DNA of 64,000 bases from Candidatus Aminicenantota bacterium. Its GTDB lineage: Bacteria > Acidobacteriota > Aminicenantia > Aminicenantales > Saccharicenantaceae. The stretch covers positions 248,001 through 312,000 of the forward strand of contig JACIYJ010000002.1 of the NCBI GenBank assembly GCA_014360015.1. The letters run 5' to 3'. A program made the translations under genes and the position numbers. Below the pieces are notes generated by a model. That model had not been told where the DNA came from, did no database searches, and worked only from the letters and a program-made list of their open reading frames with translations. Shown here in pieces: positions 55,282 to 63,735 of the stretch; the first letter of the stretch is position 1, and each line of letters opens with the position of its first letter.

Positions 55282-55308
55282 AATCCAGTTTAGCTTGAAA
55301 CCTGGATT
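55282..55308 (-). terminator. Hairpin downstream of tRNA-fMet, possible terminator
   Basis: AATCCAG and CTGGATT form a 7-bp stem, extended by TTT/AAA past a one-base bulge, with a 6-base loop. On the minus strand it is followed by a T-rich but interrupted tract. The rest of 55163-55398 shows no gene. Confidence 0.35.
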
Positions 55309-55398
55309 AGAGCCGATTAAATAAAGAAATCCATCAACAGTAGTGGAATTTATTTAGCCCAGAAGGTTAGGCGGGCAATAGGGGAAGAATAAAAAAAA

Positions 55399-55475
<77 letters not shown>

Positions 55476-55485
55476 ATCTTCTTAA

Positions 55486-55513
55486 ATTATAGCAGAAAAT
55501 ATCATTTTGTCAA
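55486..55513 (-). promoter_or_regulatory. Consensus promoter for tRNA-fMet
   Basis: Perfect TTGACA (55508-55513), 16-base spacer, extended TGC-TATAAT (-10 at 55486-55491), about ten bases before the tRNA. The -35 begins only a few bases after the rnpB 3' end. Confidence 0.8.
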
Positions 55514-55518
55514 AAGAA

Positions 55519-55895
55519 GGGCTGGAGCAGGACATAAGCCGAATTCAGTTACTGCCTGAGGCAGCGGCGGTCATTTGTCTACCCTGCTGATTGCTCAGCA
55601 GTTTTAGCGACCTACCCACCCCATCGGACGGGCCATCCTCAAACGGGGTTAATTTGGTCTTGCTCCGGATGGGGTTTGCCCTGCCTCCGATGTCACCATC
55701 GGAGCGGTGAGCTCTTACCTCACCTTTTCACCCTTACCCCGGATCCCTCAGGAAGCCGAGGCGGTATGTTTTCTGTGGCACTTTCCTCCGGTCGCCCGGA
55801 GTCGCTGTTAGCGACCATCCTGCCCTGTGGAGTTCGGACTTTCCTCCCCTTCTTCATCATCTGAAGAAGGAGCGACCGCCTCGCCTGCTCCAGCT
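55519..55895 (-). ncRNA. rnpB: RNase P RNA (bacterial type A)
   Basis: Catalytic RNA that matures tRNA 5' ends; about 377 bases. Both ends pair in an 11-bp P1 (GCTGGAGCAGG near 55884-55894 with CCTGCTCCAGC at 55521-55531). P2 is GGCGGTC/GACCGCC, and P3 is a perfect 9-bp hairpin CCTTCTTCA/TGAAGAAGG. The P4 core GAGGAAAGTCC, the AGGGTGAAAAGGTGAGGTAA region, ACAAATGACC and the 3' GGCTTATG core are present. Its first 88 bases overlap the 3' end of the NtrC-type regulator gene on the same strand. Ends are set by P1 and are good to a few bases. Confidence 0.95.
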
Positions 55896-57265
55896 ACTAT
55901 TTTTATACCATATTGCTCGAGTTTTTTGTAGAGGTTGCTCCGGGGCGTATCTATCTCCCGGGCGGTCTTGGAAACATTCCAGTTATTGGCTTTAAGCTTG
56001 AACAGGATAAAATTTTTCTCGGCTTCTTCTCTGAATTCTCTCAGGGTTTTGATTCTCCTCATATCGGGCAGGAAAAGCTCCTTTTCCTGCATGAGATAAT
56101 CCGGTAGGTCTTCTGGTTCAATAACCTCTTTGTCAGTCAAGATTATCAGCCGTTCTATCAGATTCCTCAGTTCCCGGACGTTGCCTTTCCAGGGATATTT
56201 CATCATAATTTCCAAGGCTTCAGGAGAGAATTTCTTGCGCCTGAAGTTATTTTCCTCAGAATAGACAGCACAGAAATAATCCACCAGCAAAGGTATATCT
56301 TCTTTTCTTTCTCTAAGTGGCGGCACATAGAGCGGAACAACATTCAGTCGAAAATACAGATCTTCTCGGAACCGACCTTCTTTCATCTCTTTCTTCAGGT
56401 CCTTATTGGTGGCGGCGATGACCCTGACATCAACCTTGATGATCTTGCTTGAACCTACCCTCTGAACCTCACCCTCTTCCAGTACTCGCAAGACTTTGGA
56501 CTGGGTTTTGAGGCTCATATCCCCTATCTCATCTAAGAAAATCGTCCCGCCATCGGCCAGTTCAAACTTGCCCGGTTTCCGCTCAGTGGCACCGGTGAAA
56601 GCGCCTTTTTCATGCCCGAATAGTTCACTTTCGATCAGTTCTTCGGGTATGGCTGCACAGTTGACCTGGACGAAGTTTTCAGAAGCTCTGGGGCTGTGGG
56701 CATGAATGGCTCTGGCTACCAGCTCTTTTCCTGTCCCGCTTTCACCCTGAATCAGAACCGTGGCATTGGTTGGAGCAATTTTTAAGATTTCCTGCCAAAG
56801 ATTTTTCATCAACGGATGCTCGCCGACGAGCTGGTACTTTTTCTCAGTCCTTTTCTTTATATCCTGATAGGCTGACTTGAGTTTTCGGGCTTCCAGAGCA
56901 TTGCGCAGGCTTAAAAGAATTCTTTCCCGATGAAGCGGCTTTTCCAGAAAGTCAAAAGCTCCAAGTTTGGTGGCTTCTACGGCCATAGGAATCGTGCCAT
57001 GACCGGAAATCATAATAACTTCCGGGGAAAAGGGCTTTTTCTTGATCTCAGCCAGCAGGGTCAGACCATCCGTATCGGGGAGCTTTATGTCCAGCAGTAC
57101 CAGGTCGATTTCTGGATGTTCTTCCAGTGCCTCTTTGGCTTCCATCCCATCAGCCGCTTCGAAAAAAGCATAACCTTCATATTCCAGAATCATTTTTAAA
57201 GACTTGCGGATGTTTTCTTCGTCATCTACAACCAGAATGCGGTTCTTTCTTTCCTTTTGGCTCAT
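55808..57265 (-). CDS. NtrC-family sigma-54-dependent response regulator whose tail is encoded in rnpB
   Basis: 485 residues. Receiver domain with phospho-acceptor D59; AAA+ domain with Walker A GESGTGK near 174-180, the sigma-54 loop GAFTGA near 225 and R-finger region; Fis-type helix-turn-helix ending SNLYKKLEQYGIKI near 456. It activates sigma-54 promoters on phosphorylation. The last 28 residues are an acidic, low-complexity extension (APSSDDEEGEESPNS) that family members lack, and these codons are the 5' arm of RNase P RNA. The ATG has no ribosome site and lies six bases after an extended -10. No partner kinase is adjacent. Confidence 0.94.
   Translation of the reverse strand: MSQKERKNRILVVDDEENIRKSLKMILEYEGYAFFEAADGMEAKEALEEHPEIDLVLLDIKLPDTDGLTLLAEIKKKPFSPEVIMISGHGTIPMAVEATKLGAFDFLEKPLHRERILLSLRNALEARKLKSAYQDIKKRTEKKYQLVGEHPLMKNLWQEILKIAPTNATVLIQGESGTGKELVARAIHAHSPRASENFVQVNCAAIPEELIESELFGHEKGAFTGATERKPGKFELADGGTIFLDEIGDMSLKTQSKVLRVLEEGEVQRVGSSKIIKVDVRVIAATNKDLKKEMKEGRFREDLYFRLNVVPLYVPPLRERKEDIPLLVDYFCAVYSEENNFRRKKFSPEALEIMMKYPWKGNVRELRNLIERLIILTDKEVIEPEDLPDYLMQEKELFLPDMRRIKTLREFREEAEKNFILFKLKANNWNVSKTAREIDTPRSNLYKKLEQYGIKIVAGAGEAVAPSSDDEEGEESPNSTGQDGR
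55902..55910 (-). promoter_or_regulatory. Extended -10 promoter of rnpB inside the regulator coding region
   Basis: TGG-TATAAA on the minus strand with a weak -35 TACAAA 17 bases upstream. Transcription would start near 55895, matching the P1-defined 5' end of RNase P RNA. It lies within the codons for the end of the Fis-type DNA-binding domain. Confidence 0.6.
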
Positions 57266-57271
57266 ATTTAA

Positions 57272-57280
57272 ATTTTAACA
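57272..57280 (-). promoter_or_regulatory. Extended -10 promoter six bases before the NtrC-type gene
   Basis: TGT-TAAAAT (-10 at 57272-57277), then six bases to the ATG at 57265, with no Shine-Dalgarno. This suggests a leaderless mRNA. Confidence 0.45.
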
Positions 57281-57473
57281 TAAGACTAACTAATTTTAAT
57301 CATAATTGGCAAAATAAAAATGTTGGCTGCTATTTTTAATCTTATCCTGGGTTTAGAATCACTCTGATGTCCTCAACGGGCTAAGTGGCTTGATTATTTT
57401 ATGAGTTGTTTTTATATTTTCTTATGGGGTAAGGAAGATTAAGGTACTGAGCAAAACATTCTTATTAAGTTTT

Positions 57474-58841
57474 TTGATCATCACTGGCTTTATGTTCTGT
57501 CCGCAGGTTGGCTGGACTGATTTTATTACCAGGTCTAATCAATATCCAGAAGATAAAGAAAGCCTGCCAGAAATCCGATTCTCTCTCGACAACGGCTTAA
57601 AAGTTTACCTTCTACCAGACTACCAATCCCCCCTATCAACTGCGGTCCTGGCTGTCAGAGCCGGGGTGGTTGAAGAAACTCCGGAAACCAATGGCTATCT
57701 CCATCTGCTGGAACATTGTTTGCTTTTCCGGCAGAATCACCTGATCAGAGATGACTGTTTACTCAGGATGATAAAAGAATATGGTATATATTACAACGCC
57801 CACACCGAACAGGACCTGATGTTCTTTGAAGTCTGCCTGCCTAAGGAATTCCTGGATAAAGCTTTGGGCTTATTGAAAGAAGTCGTCTTTAATTTTAATA
57901 TAACCGAAGAAGGTCTGGAAAAAGAAAAAAAGATTGTTCTCCAGGAGCTGGCAGAAATAGAAAGAAACCCTCAAAAAGTTGGCCTGGCCAAAGTGTATGA
58001 ACTGGTCTTTCCTGAATCCAGCTACGGACTCCCAGTCTATGGCCAGGATAAAGTCGTCAGAGATTCAACTTTGAACAAATTGCGAGAATTCCATTCAAAA
58101 TTATTCTTTCCAGAAAACTCAGCCCTGGTCATCGTCGGCAATTTCGACCCGGTTATGGTAAAGGAAAAAGTCCAGCAACATTTTTCAGATTTAAAAGCAG
58201 GCAATGTATCAAATTCTAAACCTCAGTCTGAAACCAGATTGCTCAGTGCCAGTTCTCAGGTTGAGCTGGCCATGAATATTTCAGAAACCTATCTTATGGC
58301 TGGACTGGTTGGACCTGGATATAACCAGCCAGATCAGATAGGCCTTGACCTGCTTGTGTCGATTCTCGGCCGGGGTTTAAATCCCCTGCTCTATGCTGCT
58401 TTTGCTGGCTATCCCGACCTGGTGTCTTCAGCTACCATCCATTACTCGAGCCATGCCCGAGCCGGGCTCATCTTTCTTTCAGCCACCACCAGGGAAGATA
58501 AAATAGCAACCGTCAGAAGGTTACTCCAGAATTTTTTCTTTCGACTATCGGAAGTAAACTACTCTCCTGAAGATTATTTGCCCGGCCAGCAGCTTTCGGC
58601 CATAGATTTTTTGCTTGGGGGGAAAAACCAGATCAGGTGGCTATCAGAAAAATCTCTGGAAGATCCTATCAACCTGGCCATGGCTCTGGCCAAACATCTT
58701 CTTCTGGCTGATGAATCCCAAACCAAAAATTACTTAGCTTCAATTAACTTGTTAAAGTCTTCAGACCTTAGGAAAATAGCCCGACAATATTTCAACCAAG
58801 GGAAACCGGTCTGGGTAGTGATTAAACCGGAGAAAAGATGA
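57474..58841 (+). CDS. Secreted M16 peptidase, catalytic subunit
   Basis: Active-type M16B zinc peptidase, about 455 residues from TTG 57474. The zinc site is complete: H77-L-L-E80-H81 and E158 exactly 77 residues after H81 (HxxEH-x76-E). LDNGLKVYLLPDYQSP and EEGLEKEKKIVLQELAEIERNP are typical. The start is doubtful: the frame is open upstream and encodes VRKIKVLSKTFLLSFL, a signal-peptide n-region, but has no ATG, GTG or TTG there. CTG 57447 has AAGGAAG nine bases before it and would give a full signal peptide. It overlaps the next M16 gene by four bases. Confidence 0.9.
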   Translation: MIITGFMFCPQVGWTDFITRSNQYPEDKESLPEIRFSLDNGLKVYLLPDYQSPLSTAVLAVRAGVVEETPETNGYLHLLEHCLLFRQNHLIRDDCLLRMIKEYGIYYNAHTEQDLMFFEVCLPKEFLDKALGLLKEVVFNFNITEEGLEKEKKIVLQELAEIERNPQKVGLAKVYELVFPESSYGLPVYGQDKVVRDSTLNKLREFHSKLFFPENSALVIVGNFDPVMVKEKVQQHFSDLKAGNVSNSKPQSETRLLSASSQVELAMNISETYLMAGLVGPGYNQPDQIGLDLLVSILGRGLNPLLYAAFAGYPDLVSSATIHYSSHARAGLIFLSATTREDKIATVRRLLQNFFFRLSEVNYSPEDYLPGQQLSAIDFLLGGKNQIRWLSEKSLEDPINLAMALAKHLLLADESQTKNYLASINLLKSSDLRKIARQYFNQGKPVWVVIKPEKR

Positions 58842-60148
58842 AAACTTTTGGAAAAGCCCTGTTAATCTTTTTGAACGTTTGTTTCCTATTGACAGGTCTT
58901 ATCAGTGGACAGCCAGTTATTTTTGAAGCCCAGAGACTGAAAAATGGCCTTAATATTTATTATCAGAAGGAGGCAGACTTAAAAATTACCACCATCTTTT
59001 TTTTCTTTCCCGGAGGACAGAGGCTCGAACCAGAAAACAAAGCCGGCCTTTCTTATCTGGCCACCCGTCTGATGGCCGAAATACCCGATGAAGACAAGCT
59101 GTCCGAGCTGGTGGCCGCTGGAGTTAATTTGAGTGCTGGTAGCCGGGCCGATTTTTCTTTCATTCAGCTTGATTGCTTGAGCCCCAGCCTGGAAAAAGCT
59201 TTAAAAATAATTTCTTCCAGCTTGCGGGATCCAATTTTTTCTGGGCCAAGGATTGAGGCGGTCAAAAAATCTTTGCTGTCTGAAGCAGGCAAAGAAAGCT
59301 GCCGGTTGATAGACTCAGCCAAAATTTGTCTTCGACAGCAGTTATTCCCGGATTCTCCTTACAGTTTTTCTTTATTTGGAACAGAGTCAAGTTTGAAGAC
59401 AATTTCTAAAAAAGACATTACCAAATTCTACGAAAAAATATTTCAGCCTGATAATCTGAGCCTGGTCATCATCTCTGACCTGGAAAAAGAGACCATCAAT
59501 TCACTCATAATAAAATATTTTTCTGGAATCAAAAAACCGACCAGAAGATTAGAGCTGACAGCTATAGCCAGAGAAGTTCCGGCTCTCTCAGCTGGAACCC
59601 GGTTAAACTGCGACCATTATCAGGGGCCATCCGGTGCTGCGGTTATAGTGGGGTATGTGTTTCCTGGCTCGGTCTCCGAAATCTATCCTCAGGCCTATTT
59701 GATTGAAAAAATCATCGGCGAAGGGCCGGGGTCAGCTCTCTGGCATCTCCGTCAGGAAAGCACCTTAGCTTACAATCTCAACAGCCAGCTTGAGGTCATC
59801 GGAAAAAAAGTCATCCTGGTGGCTTATTTAGAGACGGAAAGCAGATTAGCTTCCTCTGCCCTTGAATCCCTGAAAGCCGTGTTCAATCGACTCAGTCAAA
59901 ATGGATTCGAGGTGCATGAAATAGAAACGGGAAAGTTGTTAGCCAGGAGCAGCTATCTCCGGGAATCTTTTTCCCGGGATACCAGAATCAACCGTTTAGC
60001 CTTATTCCTGGCCAACAACCTGCCCGTTGACTTCTACAATCAGTTTCTCCAGACTATCGACACTCTCCCGCCTTCAGCTCTGAACAATCTGGTCCGTTCT
60101 ACTTTCAGGCCGGAAGCTGCGGTTGAAATTGTCGTTGCGAAGGATTAG
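58838..60148 (+). CDS. Secreted M16 peptidase-like partner, noncatalytic subunit
   Basis: 436 residues with a signal peptide (about 5-24). The zinc motif position reads YLATR (73-77), so it cannot bind zinc in the usual way. The C-terminal half keeps GPGSALWHLRQESTLAYNLNS, the Arg/Tyr region that the inactive subunit of M16B heterodimers gives to the substrate site. With the coupled active gene just upstream it should form a periplasmic active/inactive heterodimer. Its TAG stop overlaps the nifJ TAA stop from the other strand. Confidence 0.9.
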   Translation: MKTFGKALLIFLNVCFLLTGLISGQPVIFEAQRLKNGLNIYYQKEADLKITTIFFFFPGGQRLEPENKAGLSYLATRLMAEIPDEDKLSELVAAGVNLSAGSRADFSFIQLDCLSPSLEKALKIISSSLRDPIFSGPRIEAVKKSLLSEAGKESCRLIDSAKICLRQQLFPDSPYSFSLFGTESSLKTISKKDITKFYEKIFQPDNLSLVIISDLEKETINSLIIKYFSGIKKPTRRLELTAIAREVPALSAGTRLNCDHYQGPSGAAVIVGYVFPGSVSEIYPQAYLIEKIIGEGPGSALWHLRQESTLAYNLNSQLEVIGKKVILVAYLETESRLASSALESLKAVFNRLSQNGFEVHEIETGKLLARSSYLRESFSRDTRINRLALFLANNLPVDFYNQFLQTIDTLPPSALNNLVRSTFRPEAAVEIVVAKD

Positions 60149-63100
60149 CCTTCAGCCAGTTTCTTGTAATATTCAAACCGCTTTTTAGCTTCTTCCGCAG
60201 CCTGGGCAAATAGTTTCCTGGCAATATCCGGATAGTCCTGCAAGACTGATCGATAACGAATTTCGTTTTTCAAGAATGTCTCGTAATCGAGTTTAGGTTC
60301 TTTAGAATCCAAAATAAACGGATTCTTTCCTTCCTTAGCCAGCATCGGGTTGTAGCGGTAGAGGATCCAGTAACCTGTCTCAACGGCCAGTTTCTCTTCC
60401 TGCTGCGATTTACTCATATCAATACCGTGGTTAATACAGGGCGAATAAGCGATGATCAGCGACGGTCCTTCATAGGCTTCAGCTTCTATGAAGGCTTTGA
60501 GACACTGGTTCATATTAGCACCCATAGCCACCGAAGCCACATAGACGTACCCATAGCTCATAGCCATCCGACCAAGGTCTTTTTTGACGGTTTTTTTTCC
60601 GGAAGAAGCAAACTTGGCTCTGGAACCGGTGGGAGTAGCTTTGGAAGCCTGGCCGCCGGTGTTGGAATAAACCTCGGTATCAAGGACAAGGAGGTTAACG
60701 TTGCGGTTCATAGCGATCACATGGTCCAGACCGCCGTAGCCAATATCATAAGCCCAGCCGTCACCGCCAATGCACCAGATGCTCTTATCAATGAAATAAT
60801 CCTGAAATTCAGCCACTTTGAGGAGATAAGGTTTAGCTGCATCATTTTTGGCAATAGCCTTGGGTAGGAGTTCCTGAATCTTTTTGACAGTGGCTTTAGC
60901 CTGGTCGCCCTTATCATTCCAGAGCTCTTTCATCTTCTGGAAGGCTTCAACCAGTTCGGGTAAAGTTCCAGCCTCGATAGCCGCGTTCATGTTCGCCCAA
61001 AGCTGCCGTCTGATTGTGTCCACAGCCAATCTCATGCCAAAGCCATATTCAGCATTGTCTTCAAACAGCGAATTGGCCCAGGCCGGTCCTTTACCCTCTT
61101 TGTTCTTGGTGTATGGAGAAATCGGGAAAGTTCCTCCGTAAATCGAAGAGCAACCGGTAGCATTGGCTATGATCATCCGGTCACCGAATAGCTGGGTGGC
61201 TAGTTTTATGTAGGGGGTTTCACCGCAACCAGCGCAGGCTCCACTGAACTCAAACAAAGGTGTTAAGAACTGAGAACCCTTGACGGTGTCAATCTTAACT
61301 CCATCAAGGAGGCTATCGGGCAGGCTCTCGAAGAATTTTTCATTCTCGTTTTGACCGGCAGCTCGTTCTTCCTCGATGGGCACCATGACCAGAGCTTTCT
61401 CCTTGGTCGGACAGGTTTCCACACAGACACCGCAACCTACGCAGTCCTCGATGTAAACTTGGAGACGATATTTGAGATTCTTGTCATTCTTGGTATTGGA
61501 CTGGAGAGTGGTGAAGGTAGCTGGAGCGTTTTTCAGGTCGTCAGGCAGAATTTGTTTCGGTCTTATAGCGGCGTGGGGACAGACGAATGAGCACTGATTG
61601 CACTGGATGCAGTTTTCCGGAATCCAGCGAGGTACCAGCTCAGCAATACCTCTTTTCTCCAGTTTGGCGGTACCGGTCGGAATACGACCGTCATAGGGCA
61701 TCTTGGAAACCGGAATGGTGTTGCCTTTGAAATGCATGATGGGCTCGATGACACTTTTGGCAAAATCATCAGCATCATCTGGAATCAATTTGGGAACCGG
61801 AGCTGATTTGGTGATTTTATCCGGAATCGGTACCTCTTCCAGAGCTTCCAAGGCCCGGTCAACCGCAGCCATGTTCATCTTAACTACATCATCACCCTTC
61901 TTGTGGTAGGTCTTGTAAATAGCTTTTTTGATCAGGTCGATGGCCTGGTCTTCGGGCAGCACTCCAGAAATCTTGAAGAAGCAGACCTGCATGATGGTGT
62001 TGATTCTGTTTTTGAGACCAACCTCTCTGGCAATCTTGAAAGCATCGATGTTATAAACTTTAATCTTCTTCTCGATGATGGTCTTTTGCATATCTTTGGT
62101 CAGATGCTCGAAGACTTCTTCTTTTTTCCAGGGTGAATTGAGTAGAAAAACGCCACCTTCTCTAATACCTTCCAAAATATCATACCGGCCAATATAGGCT
62201 GGCTTGTGGAGAGCCACAAAGTCAACGGTGTTCAGCAAGTACTCGGATTTTATCGGATGTTTACCGAATCTGAGATGGGAGATGGTAACACCACCGGATT
62301 TTTTGGAGTCGTACTCAAAATAACCCTGGGCATAGAGGTCAGTGTTATCGCCAATGATGGTGATGGAGTTTTTGTTGGCACCAACAGTTCCGTCAGAACC
62401 GTAACCCCAGAATTTGCAGCGGACTGTACCTTCGGGTTCAGTTTCGAGAACAGGTCCGACTGGGATGGAGGTGCCCATAACGTCGTCTTCAATGCCAACG
62501 GTGAACCCGTGGAAGCAAGCACCATCCAAATGGTCATAGACAGCTTTAACCATAGCCGGGGTAAATTCTTTGGAAGAAAGACCATAGCGACCACCGATGA
62601 TCTTGATGTTTCGACCAGCAAGAGCAGCCACCACATCCAGATAAAGCGGTTCTCCCTGTGCTCCAGGCTCTTTTGTCCGATCTAAAACTGCAATCTTTTT
62701 GACACTTTGAGGAATGACGGCATTCAGGGCCTCAGCTGAAAAAGGACGGTACAACCGAACTTTTACCAGACCGACTTTGTAGCCATGCTTGTTGAGATAA
62801 TTGATGGTTTCTTCTGCGGTTTCTGCTCCTGAACCCATAATGACAATTACCTTATCAGCATCAGGCGCTCCGAAATAATCAAACAGATGGTATTGGCGTC
62901 CGGTAACCTTAGCCACTTTATCCATGTATTCCTGAACTATGGCCGGGGTAGCCGCATAGTATTTATTGACCGTTTCTCTACCTTGGAAATAAACATCCGG
63001 GTTCTGGGCACCAACCTTCATCATCGGTCTATCTGGGTTCAGAGCTCTTTTCCTGAAGTCTTCCAGGTATTCAGGCTCAAATAGCTCGGCCAGCGTCTCA

Positions 63101-63663
63101 TAAGGGATAATCTCAATCTTCTGAACTTCGCTCGAGGTGCGGAAACCATCAAAAAAATGCAGAAAAGGTACCTTGCTTTTCAGCGTGGCTAAATGGCAAA
63201 CAGTGGCCAGATCCATAATTTCCTGGACGGAGCCTGAACACATCATAGCGAAACCGGTGTTACGAGCAGACATAACATCAGAATGGTCACCAAAAATGGA
63301 CAGAGATTGACAGGCTAAGGAACGAGCAGAAACATGGAAAACCGTGGGCAGCATTTCACCGGCAATCTTGTGCATGTTGGGCAACATCAGCATCAAGCCC
63401 TGAGAAGCAGTGAAAGTTGTAGTTAAACAACCGGCACTGAGAGAACCATGGACAGCTCCGGCTGCACCGGCTTCCGACTGCATTTCCACCACTTCCACCG
63501 GTTGACCGAAGATGTTTTTCCTACCCTGAGCTGACCATTCGTCAGCCATCTCTCCCATCGTGGAGGAAGGAGTGATCGGGTAGATAGCAGCCACTTCTGA
63601 ATAAGCATAGGCTACATGAGTGGCTGCAGTATTACCATCAATAGCTTTAAAGATTTTGGACAT
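60145..63663 (-). CDS. nifJ: Pyruvate:ferredoxin (flavodoxin) oxidoreductase, single-chain
   Basis: Oxidises pyruvate to acetyl-CoA and CO2 with reduction of ferredoxin. 1172 residues in the full one-chain order: N-terminal pyruvate-binding domain (AYAYSEVAAIYPITPSSTMGEM), gamma/CoA domain (from about 415, GYGSDGTVGANKNSI), ferredoxin domain with two clusters (CIQCNQCSFVCPHAAI and CVGCGVCVETCPTKEKAL, about 690-765), and TPP domain with GACAGCGETPYIKL and GGDGWAYDIGYGGLDHV. The C-terminal cysteine region is present. It indicates anaerobic metabolism. AAGGAGC lies eight bases before the ATG, behind an extended -10 promoter. Confidence 0.97.
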   Translation of the reverse strand: MSKIFKAIDGNTAATHVAYAYSEVAAIYPITPSSTMGEMADEWSAQGRKNIFGQPVEVVEMQSEAGAAGAVHGSLSAGCLTTTFTASQGLMLMLPNMHKIAGEMLPTVFHVSARSLACQSLSIFGDHSDVMSARNTGFAMMCSGSVQEIMDLATVCHLATLKSKVPFLHFFDGFRTSSEVQKIEIIPYETLAELFEPEYLEDFRKRALNPDRPMMKVGAQNPDVYFQGRETVNKYYAATPAIVQEYMDKVAKVTGRQYHLFDYFGAPDADKVIVIMGSGAETAEETINYLNKHGYKVGLVKVRLYRPFSAEALNAVIPQSVKKIAVLDRTKEPGAQGEPLYLDVVAALAGRNIKIIGGRYGLSSKEFTPAMVKAVYDHLDGACFHGFTVGIEDDVMGTSIPVGPVLETEPEGTVRCKFWGYGSDGTVGANKNSITIIGDNTDLYAQGYFEYDSKKSGGVTISHLRFGKHPIKSEYLLNTVDFVALHKPAYIGRYDILEGIREGGVFLLNSPWKKEEVFEHLTKDMQKTIIEKKIKVYNIDAFKIAREVGLKNRINTIMQVCFFKISGVLPEDQAIDLIKKAIYKTYHKKGDDVVKMNMAAVDRALEALEEVPIPDKITKSAPVPKLIPDDADDFAKSVIEPIMHFKGNTIPVSKMPYDGRIPTGTAKLEKRGIAELVPRWIPENCIQCNQCSFVCPHAAIRPKQILPDDLKNAPATFTTLQSNTKNDKNLKYRLQVYIEDCVGCGVCVETCPTKEKALVMVPIEEERAAGQNENEKFFESLPDSLLDGVKIDTVKGSQFLTPLFEFSGACAGCGETPYIKLATQLFGDRMIIANATGCSSIYGGTFPISPYTKNKEGKGPAWANSLFEDNAEYGFGMRLAVDTIRRQLWANMNAAIEAGTLPELVEAFQKMKELWNDKGDQAKATVKKIQELLPKAIAKNDAAKPYLLKVAEFQDYFIDKSIWCIGGDGWAYDIGYGGLDHVIAMNRNVNLLVLDTEVYSNTGGQASKATPTGSRAKFASSGKKTVKKDLGRMAMSYGYVYVASVAMGANMNQCLKAFIEAEAYEGPSLIIAYSPCINHGIDMSKSQQEEKLAVETGYWILYRYNPMLAKEGKNPFILDSKEPKLDYETFLKNEIRYRSVLQDYPDIARKLFAQAAEEAKKRFEYYKKLAEG

Positions 63664-63693
63664 GGTTTAGCTCCTTATTAATTTAAACAGGTT

Positions 63694-63702
63694 ATTATAT
63701 CA
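63694..63702 (-). promoter_or_regulatory. Extended -10 promoter for nifJ
   Basis: TGA-TATAAT on the minus strand (-10 at 63694-63699), 31 bases before the ATG. The -35 (about TTAGAT) is weak. Confidence 0.5.
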
Positions 63703-63735
63703 AAAATCTTCTTATAATCTAATAATATTACAAAA

